Source: Actinomycetota bacterium (GTDB lineage Bacteria > Actinomycetota > Thermoleophilia > Solirubrobacterales > 70-9). From it: a stretch of 19,508 nt of DNA. Shown in pieces: positions 12,557 through 18,724 of this stretch; position 1 is the first letter of the stretch; each line of letters starts with the position of its first letter. The translations under genes and the position numbers were made by a program. The notes beneath the pieces were generated by a model. It worked only from the letters and a program-made list of their open reading frames with translations, had not been told where the DNA came from and made no database searches. The DNA is taken from the NCBI GenBank assembly GCA_018268695.1, contig JAFDWD010000574.1, positions 1 through 19,508 on the forward strand, in the 5' to 3' direction.

Positions 12557-14430
12557 GGGCAGGCCGCGACGGGGGTCGCCGCCGGTCCCCCGACGCCGCC
12601 CGATCCGAGGACGCCCCCGGCACCCAGGGTCGGGTTGACCGGGGCGCGTTTGTCGGCGTCGATTTCCGAGCCGAGCTGGGCGGCGTGGGCGTTCGCGGCC
12701 TTCAGCGCGCCGGCCGGGATCGCGGTGATCCGATCGACGGCGCGGCGGAAGGCGTCGGCGTCCTTCGCGAGGATCGTCGGGTCGACGGTGCTCGGCACGT
12801 CGCCGGCGGTGTGGAAGAAGAGGCTCGCGCCGCTGAAGGAGACGGTCGGGATGCCGGCCGCGTAGGCGTTGGTCTGCTCCCCGCCGCTGGCGATGTGCGG
12901 GGGCGTTTCCGGCGTCGGCACGCCCGCCGCTTCGAAGTCTTCGAGGATGCCGCGTTCGAGCAGCGGGTTCTCGGAGTCGTGCAGGCGGCCGGTCGGGTCG
13001 GGTTCCGGCGCCGTCGCGATCGTCCCGTCCGGCTGCTCTTCGGCCCGCGGCGCGCCGAGGGCGGAGCCGAGGTGCACGTAGGCGTCGGCTTCCCGAAGCC
13101 AACCGCCCTTGGAGCTCGCGAGCAGCGCCTGCAGTCCCAGCCAGCCGATTTCGTGGCCGCCGAGAGCGATGAATACGAGCGACTCCGGGCGCTGGGACCG
13201 CGGCAGCGACGCGTAGTGGCGGGCGAGGCCGAGCGCGATCGCGACCCCGCTGCCGTGTTCGGACGCCGAGGGCGTGAACGAGGTGAGCGGGGTGCCGACG
13301 AAGACGCGGCGGCTCGGGTCGGCGCCTTCCAGTTCGCCCCAGACATCGCGCTCGCAGGAGACGCCGGAGGTGGCGGCGGCGAGGGTGAGCGTCCCCGTCT
13401 GCCCGGCTTCCGCCGCCGCGATCACCGCCTCCCCGGAGCGCTTGCCGACCATCAGCACCGGCAGCGGCCCGGTGCCCCGCCGGGCGTTGACGTCTTCCCA
13501 CTTCGGGTAATCGCCGACCGCCTGGGTGACGGCGACGAGGCCCACCGCTCCGTCTTCGACCGCGGCTTCGATCGTCGGATCGAGGCCGACGGCTTTCGAG
13601 TTGTGTTCGTAGGTGACCGAGACGACGACGATCTTCCCCGCCACTTCGCCCGACGTGAACGACGGGGTCGCGGTGGCGTTGCCGGCGTCGAAGAGCGTCG
13701 CCGTGACTCCGCCCGCCAGCGTCTTGCCCGAGTAGAGGAGCGGGGCGATCGCCGCCGCCGGGACCGTCGTCGTGCCCGCCGTCAGGCCGACCGCTTCGAT
13801 CGCGAAGCGGGGGAACTCGAACGCCTGTTCACCAAGCGTCAGACCCGCCGCCGCGAGGTTCGCCTGGAGTTCGTCCTCGGCGGCGTAGCCGTCCGGCGTC
13901 GCGCTCAGGTGGTTCGGCAGGCGCGAGTAGCTCTCGATCGTCGCCAGCAGGCTCGCCGCCGAGAGCGGGTCCGACGCCGGCGGTGGCAGCGCGCCACCGC
14001 CGCCCGGTGCTCCCGCGGCGCCGGGGCCGCCCTGGGAGGAGCCGCCGCTCCCGGGGCGCGGCACGTGTTTCCCCACCCGGACCGTCCGCACCGGGGAGAC
14101 GCCGAGCAGCCGCCTGCCCGCGAAGGCCCGCGCGCGCAGGACGAGCGTGGCGGTCGCCCGGTGGGTGAGCCTGAAGGCCCCGTGACGCAGGCGCCCGGAG
14201 ACGAAGGGGCGCCACCCTCCCGCACGCTTCGCCTGGACTTCCACCCGCGCGGCCGGCGGCGCCGGGGTCACCCTCCCGGTCACCAGCACGCGGTCGCTCC
14301 CGGCGGGCTTCAGCCGCGCCGACAGCGAGACCCGCGTCCCCGCCGCGGACGCTCCGCCGGCCGCGGTGAGGAGTGCCAGGCAGCCGAGCGCGACGGCGAG
14401 TGCGAGATGTCGTCGTGATCCCACGCCCAT
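12553..14430 (-). CDS. Secreted M28-family peptidase-like protein with altered metal site
   Basis: Exported protein of 625 residues with a signal peptide (RR at 6-7, hydrophobic core 9-25, AXA-type cleavage near ASAA 27-30). Residues 32-120 form a beta-rich Ig-like domain and 121-152 a Gly/Pro/Ser linker. About 155-360 hold the cap and a PA-like insert, and 365-580 the M28 fold. Compared with aminopeptidase S/Y-type enzymes, the first His is replaced (VGTPLTS, P381), the bridging Asp is Glu391 (SEHGSG), the catalytic Glu-Glu pair is His426-Glu427 (GGHEIG) and the Asp of NLD is Gly455. Only the last His (H540 in FFHTAGD) and Glu427 fit the standard set. It may be a binding protein or an enzyme with changed chemistry. 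The tail after 590 is Gly-rich. It ends against the TetR gene with a four-base overlap. Confidence 0.85.
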   Translation of the reverse strand: MGVGSRRHLALAVALGCLALLTAAGGASAAGTRVSLSARLKPAGSDRVLVTGRVTPAPPAARVEVQAKRAGGWRPFVSGRLRHGAFRLTHRATATLVLRARAFAGRRLLGVSPVRTVRVGKHVPRPGSGGSSQGGPGAAGAPGGGGALPPPASDPLSAASLLATIESYSRLPNHLSATPDGYAAEDELQANLAAAGLTLGEQAFEFPRFAIEAVGLTAGTTTVPAAAIAPLLYSGKTLAGGVTATLFDAGNATATPSFTSGEVAGKIVVVSVTYEHNSKAVGLDPTIEAAVEDGAVGLVAVTQAVGDYPKWEDVNARRGTGPLPVLMVGKRSGEAVIAAAEAGQTGTLTLAAATSGVSCERDVWGELEGADPSRRVFVGTPLTSFTPSASEHGSGVAIALGLARHYASLPRSQRPESLVFIALGGHEIGWLGLQALLASSKGGWLREADAYVHLGSALGAPRAEEQPDGTIATAPEPDPTGRLHDSENPLLERGILEDFEAAGVPTPETPPHIASGGEQTNAYAAGIPTVSFSGASLFFHTAGDVPSTVDPTILAKDADAFRRAVDRITAIPAGALKAANAHAAQLGSEIDADKRAPVNPTLGAGGVLGSGGVGGPAATPVAACP

Positions 14431-14488
14431 CTAACTACCCGAATGGCGACGGGACATCCACTGATGCCGACGCGGAGGCCCTCGGTGC

Positions 14489-15196
14489 TCAGCGCGTTGC
14501 CGTCAGGTCGCCGAGGAATCGGCGCTGGGTGCCGTCGGCGCCGAAGTTCTCGGCGGCGAGCCAGGTCTCGAAGGCGGCCCGCAGGGCCGGCCACTCGTCA
14601 TCGACGATCGAGAACCAGGCGGTGTCGCGATTGTGGCCCTTGATGATCTCGTCCTTGCGGAAGACGCCCTCGAAGCGGAAGCCGAAACGCTCCGCCGCCC
14701 GCCGCGAGGGGGCGTTCAGCGCGTTGCACTTCCACTCGAGGCGGCGATAGCCGAGGTCGTCGAAGACGTGGCGGGCGAGGAGGAAGATCGCTTCGGTGGC
14801 CGCCGCCGTGCGACGGAGCCCGGCGGCGAGGAAGATGCTGCCGATCTCGATCGTGCCGTTCGCCGGGTCGATCCGCATGTAGGCGGCCTGGCCCAGCGCG
14901 CGCCCCGCGTCCGTCGGCTCGATCGCGTAGAAGACATAGCCCTCGGCGGTCGCCTCCTCCTCCAGCACCCGGCGCAGCTCCTCGCTGCTCGCGAACGGGC
15001 CGACCCGCAGGTAGGTCCAGATCGCCGGGTCGTCCTCGGTCGCCGCGTGCAGGGACTCGGCGTCGGCCGCCAGGTCGAACGGGCGCAAGGTCACCCGCGC
15101 ACCCCGCAGTTCCTCCCCGGACGGCGCCGTGACCGGATTCCACTCGATCGGTTCGCCGAGCGGCAGGTCGGCCGGCCTCTCTGGCGTTGCCTCCAC
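14489..15196 (-). CDS. GNAT-family N-acetyltransferase (RimJ/RimL-like)
   Basis: Acetyl-CoA-dependent N-acetyltransferase of the RimJ/RimL type, 235 residues. The start of the fold is VTLRPFDLAADAESLHAA. The EIGSIFLAAGLRRTAAATEA segment (about 115-135) is the acetyl-CoA binding motif in its usual diverged form, and the end of the fold is WKCNALNAPSRRAAERFGFRFEGVFR. The target may be a protein N-terminus or a small amine; it is not readable. The GTG at 15196 is supported by a TAGATT box seven bases upstream. That box begins with the stop codon of the SDR gene, so the gene can be transcribed alone or by read-through from the SDR gene ahead of it. Confidence 0.9.
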   Translation of the reverse strand: MEATPERPADLPLGEPIEWNPVTAPSGEELRGARVTLRPFDLAADAESLHAATEDDPAIWTYLRVGPFASSEELRRVLEEEATAEGYVFYAIEPTDAGRALGQAAYMRIDPANGTIEIGSIFLAAGLRRTAAATEAIFLLARHVFDDLGYRRLEWKCNALNAPSRRAAERFGFRFEGVFRKDEIIKGHNRDTAWFSIVDDEWPALRAAFETWLAAENFGADGTQRRFLGDLTATR

Positions 15197-15203
15197 GTGG
15201 GCG

Positions 15204-15209
15204 AATCTA
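15204..15209 (-). promoter_or_regulatory. -10 box of the GNAT gene
   Basis: TAGATT on the minus strand, seven bases before the GTG at 15196. Its first three bases are the TAG stop of the SDR gene. A leaderless transcript is predicted. Confidence 0.55.
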
Positions 15210-16055
15210 GCCCGCGGCGCGGCGGGGAGTGCCGGTGAGCTTGCCGTTCACCGTGTCCATCACGCGGGCGGGCGTCACTCCGCTGAGGGCGGCCTGGACC
15301 TTGACGTCGACGCCGACCGGGTAGCGGGCCTTCGGCCGGGACGCGGTCAGGGCGCGCTCGATCGCCGCCGCCACGGTGTCGACCGGTTTGGCGAGCTTCT
15401 GGATCCGCGGGATCGTGCGACGCATCCCGGCCAGATGCTCGTCGTAGAGGTCGCGGTGCTCGGGGCTCATCGCTGCCGCTTCGGCCTCCAGCGTCTCCGG
15501 CGCGTTGCGCCAGAGGTCGGTGTCGGTCATCGCCGGCTCGATCAGGACGACGTCGATCCCCCAGCGGCGCAGCTCCAACCGCCAGGCGTCGGCGATCGCC
15601 TCGAGCGCGAACTTGGACGCGTTGTAGGCACCGGTCATCGGGGTCGAGACGATGCCGCTGAGCGAGGAGACGAAGACGATCCGCCCCCGCGCCGCCCGCA
15701 GCCGCGGCAGCACGGCATTCGTGAGGGCGACGGCGCCGACGACGTTGACCTCGAACTGCTCGCGGAGGTCAGCGGCGGAGAGCGTCTCCAGCGGGCCGGA
15801 GACGACGATGCCGGCGTTGTTGACGATCGCGTCGAGGCGCTCGGGGAGGGCGTCCGGGAGCGCCGCGATCTGCTCGTCGCTGGTCACGTCCAAGGTCAGC
15901 GGATGGACGGGGCCGCCCACCGCCTCGGCGGCCAGGGCCTCTCCGTCGGCGGCCTGGCGGACGGTCGCGTAGACGGTCCAGCCCGCGCGCGCAAGTCGCA
16001 GCGTGGTGGCCCGCCCGATCCCCCGACCGGTGCCGGTGATGAGTACGCTCGGCAC
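15207..16055 (-). CDS. Short-chain dehydrogenase/reductase
   Basis: Classical SDR oxidoreductase using NAD(P), 282 residues. The cofactor motif is TGTGRGIG at 7-14, with Asp56 in LDVTS, NNAG at 79-82, catalytic Ser131 in VSSLSG and the Y144-x-x-x-K148 pair. The loop after strand 6 (IEPAMTDT) and a longer C-terminal region (about 190-282) resemble the broad actinobacterial group that acts on steroids, retinoids or other hydrophobic alcohols; the substrate is unknown. The GTG at 16055 follows a TAGGGT box by six bases, giving a leaderless mRNA. It is divergent from the split-barrel flavin gene and is followed by the GNAT gene after 10 bases. Confidence 0.92.
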   Translation of the reverse strand: MPSVLITGTGRGIGRATTLRLARAGWTVYATVRQAADGEALAAEAVGGPVHPLTLDVTSDEQIAALPDALPERLDAIVNNAGIVVSGPLETLSAADLREQFEVNVVGAVALTNAVLPRLRAARGRIVFVSSLSGIVSTPMTGAYNASKFALEAIADAWRLELRRWGIDVVLIEPAMTDTDLWRNAPETLEAEAAAMSPEHRDLYDEHLAGMRRTIPRIQKLAKPVDTVAAAIERALTASRPKARYPVGVDVKVQAALSGVTPARVMDTVNGKLTGTPRRAAG

Positions 16056-16061
16056 CGGTCG

Positions 16062-16067
16062 ACCCTA
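16062..16067 (-). promoter_or_regulatory. -10 box of the SDR gene
   Basis: TAGGGT on the minus strand, six bases before the GTG at 16055. No Shine-Dalgarno sequence lies between. Confidence 0.55.
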
Positions 16068-16130
16068 GCTCCGTCCGCTCGAAGTCGCAAACGGCGGGTC
16101 GGCTCCGACCGCGGGGAAACACCCGAAGCG

Positions 16131-16136
16131 AGGAGG
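16131..16136 (+). promoter_or_regulatory. Ribosome binding site of the split-barrel flavin gene
   Basis: AGGAGG six bases before a GTG at 16143. The next ATG, at 16152, is 15 bases away, too far for this site, so the GTG is chosen. Confidence 0.75.
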
Positions 16137-16142
16137 CCCGAA

Positions 16143-16619
16143 GTGACCCAGATGACCCCCCAAGAGCTGCAGGCAGAGCTGGAGCCCGCGGCGGAGATCC
16201 TGCGCACCGCCACGCTGGCACGGCTCGCCTATAACGGTCTCGACGGCACCCCGCGCGCCGTCCCGATCGGCTTCCTCTGGACCGGCGAGGAGGTCGTCCT
16301 CGCCACCCACCCGACCGCGCCGAAGTACGCGGCGCTGCGCGCCCGGCCACGGGTTGCGCTGACGATCGACACCCCGAGCCCGACCCGGGCGCTACTGCTC
16401 CGCGGGGACGCCGAGATCGAGGTGGTCGACGGGGTCGTGCCGGAGTACCTCGAGGCGGCGGCGAAGTCGATGACGGGCGAGGAGCTCGCCGGCTTCGAAG
16501 CAGCGGTCCGCCAGACCTACGACCGGATGGCGCGGATCAGCATCCGTCCCGACTGGGCGCGCTACTTCGACTTCGGCGCCGGCCGCGTCCCCGACTTCCT
16601 GCGCGCCCTGGGCTCCTAG
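16143..16619 (+). CDS. Pyridoxamine 5'-phosphate oxidase-like split-barrel protein
   Basis: Small FMN- or F420-binding split-barrel protein of the pyridoxamine 5'-phosphate oxidase-like family, 158 residues. The N-terminal strand pair reads ATLARLAYNGLDGTPRAVPIGFLWTGEEVVLAT, followed by KYAALRARPRVALTID, the usual layout of the cofactor-binding half. The LLLRGDAEIEVVDG strand and the C-terminal helix region with TYDRMARISIRPDWARYFDFG complete it. In actinobacteria many such proteins are F420-dependent reductases or heme-related; the cofactor cannot be told here. A strong AGGAGG decides the GTG start. It is divergent from the SDR gene and converges with the VOC gene across six bases. Confidence 0.85.
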   Translation: MTQMTPQELQAELEPAAEILRTATLARLAYNGLDGTPRAVPIGFLWTGEEVVLATHPTAPKYAALRARPRVALTIDTPSPTRALLLRGDAEIEVVDGVVPEYLEAAAKSMTGEELAGFEAAVRQTYDRMARISIRPDWARYFDFGAGRVPDFLRALGS

Positions 16620-16625
16620 CGGCGG

Positions 16626-16988
16626 CTATGCGACCGGGGCGTAGCGACGGTGCAGCATCAGCGAGTTGCCCTCGCTGTCGCTGAAGAAGGCCATCTTGCA
16701 GACGCCGGTGTCCTGCTCGCCGGAGAACTCGAGGCCCCGCCCTTCAAGCTCGGTCTTGGCCGCGGCGACGTCGTCCACCCGGAGCGCGATCGGCGCCACG
16801 TGCGGCGCGAACTCCTGGCCCATCACGGTCGGGTCGACCAGGTAGAGCGACACGTTGCCGGTCTCGATCTCCGGCCACCCGGCGTCCCAGTCGGGACTGT
16901 GGAGGCCGAGCAGGTCGCGGTAGAAGGCTTTGGCCCGCGCCATGTCTGCGACCGGGACCGAGACGAAGTCGGTGCGTTGGAAATCCAT
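16626..16988 (-). CDS. VOC (glyoxalase/bleomycin-resistance) family protein
   Basis: Small vicinal-oxygen-chelate fold protein, 120 residues, two beta-alpha-beta-beta-beta modules. The first module is TDFVSVPVADMARAKAFYRDLLGL through EIETGNVSLYLVDP. The second is PHVAPIALRVDDVAAAKTELEGRGLEF, ending in FFSDSEGNSLMLHRRY, the typical closing strand. The role could be a small-molecule lyase, isomerase or binding protein; the family does not tell. The ATG at 16988 starts exactly where the domain starts. The frame is open further upstream, but that part runs through the repeat array and is not coding. No strong ribosome binding site is seen. Confidence 0.88.
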   Translation of the reverse strand: MDFQRTDFVSVPVADMARAKAFYRDLLGLHSPDWDAGWPEIETGNVSLYLVDPTVMGQEFAPHVAPIALRVDDVAAAKTELEGRGLEFSGEQDTGVCKMAFFSDSEGNSLMLHRRYAPVA

Positions 16989-17033
16989 CGGGACATTGTG
17001 GCGTGACGGTTTCGTGCGGAAGTGTGGGGGATT

Positions 17034-17210
17034 CGAACGGTCAGGAATCTGCGCGGTTGGAAATCCACGCCATACGGGGATTTCGAACCACGGAAGCTTG
17101 CGTGGTTCGAAACTTCGGTCATGGCGAAGCAAGGAACCACGCAATCCCTTGCGGTGTTCGAAACCTGGCGTATAGGCGGGTAAGGAACAGCGCAGATTCC
17201 TGACCGTTCG
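17034..17210. repeat. Array of alternately inverted units bounded by a perfect 21-bp inverted repeat
   Basis: The ends 17034-17054 and 17190-17210 are exact inverted copies over 21 bases. Inside, a unit like CTTGCGTGGTTCGAAA recurs in alternating direction. Forward copies are near 17049-17063, 17097-17112 and 17148-17163. Reverse copies are near 17081-17096, 17129-17146 and 17182-17200. TTTCGAACCACG (17081-17092) and CGTGGTTCGAAA (17101-17112) pair perfectly over 12 bases. CTTCG/CGAAG (17113-17117/17125-17129) and GCAAGG/CCTTGC (17129-17134/17147-17152) form further stems. The whole could fold as a multi-armed structure. It resembles REP-type or non-autonomous elements, but no known family is recognised. 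Confidence 0.85.
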
Positions 17211-17255
17211 GGGCTCGGCGTACCTCCCGGGCCCAGCCGCCTCCCCCACATACCC

Positions 17256-17346
17256 CGGCCGTCTCGGCCACGGCCACAGCCAGCCCCCTGCACGCTTGTC
17301 TCGCATAGCGAGACAAGCGTGCAGGGTTGCGTGGACGAGACGGCCG
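17256..17346. repeat. Outer inverted repeat nested around palindrome copy 3
   Basis: CGGCCGTCTCGGCCACG (17256-17272) and CGTGGACGAGACGGCCG (17330-17346) pair at 16 of 17 positions, with 11 in an unbroken run. They enclose the perfect palindrome at 17286-17326. The other two palindrome copies were not seen to have this outer layer. Confidence 0.75.
17286..17326. repeat. Palindromic repeat, copy 3 (perfect)
   Basis: Two 19-base arms pair without a mismatch around an ATA loop (17305-17307). It is the best-preserved copy of the family also found at 9158-9198 and 3525-3562. Here it lies between divergent genes, so it is not simply a terminator. Confidence 0.93.
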
Positions 17347-17412
17347 TGTTGGCCGCAAGCCCTTGTGTCCCTTGCTCCGTCCCGTGACCCCGCCCGCCGC
17401 TGCGCAAACGAC

Positions 17413-17418
17413 TAGCGT
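17413..17418 (+). promoter_or_regulatory. -10 box of the M24-fold gene
   Basis: TAGCGT, six bases before the ATG at 17425, with no Shine-Dalgarno sequence between. A leaderless transcript is predicted. Confidence 0.55.
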
Positions 17419-17424
17419 GGGTGC

Positions 17425-18579
17425 ATGAGCTCCCTCCCCCTGGCCGAGCGCGACCGTCGCTGGCAGCGCCTCCAAGAACTGATCGCCGACGAGAACCTCG
17501 ACGCCCTGGTTCTCGCCGCCAACGACTACCGCGGCCACAAGGGCACGCTGCGCTGGGTCGGCGACTTCGACCTCGCCCACCGCTACGGGTATGCGCTCGC
17601 GGCGCCGGGCCGCGACCCTTCGCTGCTCCTGCCGGAGAACCTCGCGCTGCAGCCGCTCGGCGAGTGGCCGATCGAGGTCGACTACGCGCGCAACCTCGGC
17701 GAGGGCCTCGGTGCGGCACTGGCGCAGCTGGGCGCGCGGCGGATCGGCGTGGTCGGGCTCGGGCAGGTGATGAAGGTGGAGGACTACCTCGCCATCCGCG
17801 CCGCCCTCCCCGATGCCGAGATCGTCGACGCGACGATGGCCTTCGAGCGCGTGCGTGCCGCCAAGGTGCCGTTGGAGCTGGAGGGCGCCCGGGAGGCGAC
17901 GCGGATCGCCGAGAAGGCCTTCGCCCGTATCCTCGAAGTCGCGGGCGCCGGGGTCAGCGAGCGCACGATCGGCGCCGAGGCGGCCCGCGTCGCCCTCGCC
18001 GAGGGCGGCCAGGATCTCCTCTTCCTCACCATGTACGGGCGCGAGCGCGAGGACGGCACCGTCGGCGGCCACTTCGGCATCCCGCGCGACCGCATCCTCG
18101 GACCCGGTGACATCCACACCTTCTCCTTCGAGCTGATCGGCCCGCTCGGCTACTGGATGGAGCTCTCGCGGATGGTCTCGATCGGCCCGCCGACCGAGCT
18201 GGCGCAACGCCTGAACGCCTCGGTCGCGGCGGGCCTGCGGGCGGGCGGCGACGCCCTCGCCGCGGGCGCCGACCCGAGCGCCGCCCAGCGCGCGATCGAG
18301 GCCGCGGCGGCGGACTACGACACCCACTGCGCCTACTGGTCGGGCCACGGCATCGGCCAGGACGTGATCGAGGAGCCCTGGGTCGGCCTCGACGTGGTCC
18401 AGGACCGCGACGCCCCGCCCGCCGAGCCCCTCGCCGCCGGCATGGTCCTCTCCCTCCACCCGTTCGTCATCGACGACGGCGACCAGGGCATCGGCTACAT
18501 GGCCGACACCTTCGTCGTCGGCGAGGCCGGCGCCACCCCGATCTCGGTGCAACCTCGCGACCTCTACGTGGTCACCTGA
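17425..18579 (+). CDS. M24-fold (Xaa-Pro peptidase-like) protein with replaced metal ligands
   Basis: Protein of 384 residues with the two-domain layout of prolidase/aminopeptidase P/creatinase proteins: an N-terminal domain (about 10-140) and a pita-bread domain (about 150-380). The five metal ligands of true M24 peptidases are Asp, Asp, His, Glu, Glu. Here the aligned residues are Glu236 (FSFELIG), Glu246 (YWMELSR), His308 (SGHGIG), His345 (LHPFV, usually EPG) and Ala360 (MADT, usually IEDT). Only the His is unchanged. It is therefore unlikely to be an ordinary dinuclear peptidase. Creatinase and DddP show that this fold can take up other chemistry. The ATG at 17425 fits a leaderless start. 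No partner gene is adjacent, so its role is open. Confidence 0.87.
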   Translation: MSSLPLAERDRRWQRLQELIADENLDALVLAANDYRGHKGTLRWVGDFDLAHRYGYALAAPGRDPSLLLPENLALQPLGEWPIEVDYARNLGEGLGAALAQLGARRIGVVGLGQVMKVEDYLAIRAALPDAEIVDATMAFERVRAAKVPLELEGAREATRIAEKAFARILEVAGAGVSERTIGAEAARVALAEGGQDLLFLTMYGREREDGTVGGHFGIPRDRILGPGDIHTFSFELIGPLGYWMELSRMVSIGPPTELAQRLNASVAAGLRAGGDALAAGADPSAAQRAIEAAAADYDTHCAYWSGHGIGQDVIEEPWVGLDVVQDRDAPPAEPLAAGMVLSLHPFVIDDGDQGIGYMADTFVVGEAGATPISVQPRDLYVVT

Positions 18580-18601
18580 GGGACCCTTTAGACGCCCTTG
18601 C

Positions 18602-18724
18602 TACGTTGCGGCGGTCGGAGCGGCCGGGCCGCCCCGAGAGTTCCTATTTCCTCCGTGCGCCGAACGTGCTTCCGGGGTCGATGGATCTCCCTGACCAGCA
18701 CCAACGCAGGAGGAAGTCCCCGCA
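18602..18724 (+). promoter_or_regulatory. Structured leader of the DMT transporter gene
   Basis: A TACGTT box at 18602-18607 could start a leader of about 110 bases. A strong hairpin, TCGG-A-GCGGCC/GGCCGC-C-CCGA (18615-18637), comes first. Then 18646-18654 pairs with 18709-18717, and after a bulged G (18655) 18656-18659 pairs with 18705-18708. This makes a 13-bp stem that covers the AGGAGGAAG ribosome binding site (18708-18716). Inside, GTGCT/AGCAC (18666-18670/18697-18701) and GGTC/GACC (18676-18679/18693-18696) stack as an inner arm. The layout is that of a translation-control element, possibly a riboswitch, but no known class is recognised. Confidence 0.5.

Larger units (their letters stand above)
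16989..17424. other. Palindrome-rich intergenic region
   Basis: 436 bases between the divergent VOC and M24 genes contain no believable gene. They hold the alternating inverted-repeat array (17034-17210), a 17-bp imperfect inverted repeat (17256-17272/17330-17346) around palindromic repeat copy 3 (17286-17326), and the M24 promoter (17413-17418). Short open frames here are by-products of the repeats. Confidence 0.8.

Noticed and set aside
17034..17210. CRISPR array
   Set aside because: The units alternate in direction, are imperfect and have no uniform spacers; no cas genes are present.
16989..17306. N-terminal extension of the VOC protein
   Set aside because: The added part translates the inverted-repeat array; the VOC domain begins at the ATG at 16988.
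18615..18637. Rho-independent terminator of the M24 gene
   Set aside because: The hairpin is strong but is followed by TTCCTATTTCC rather than a T-run. It may still slow polymerase, so it is described only as part of the leader.
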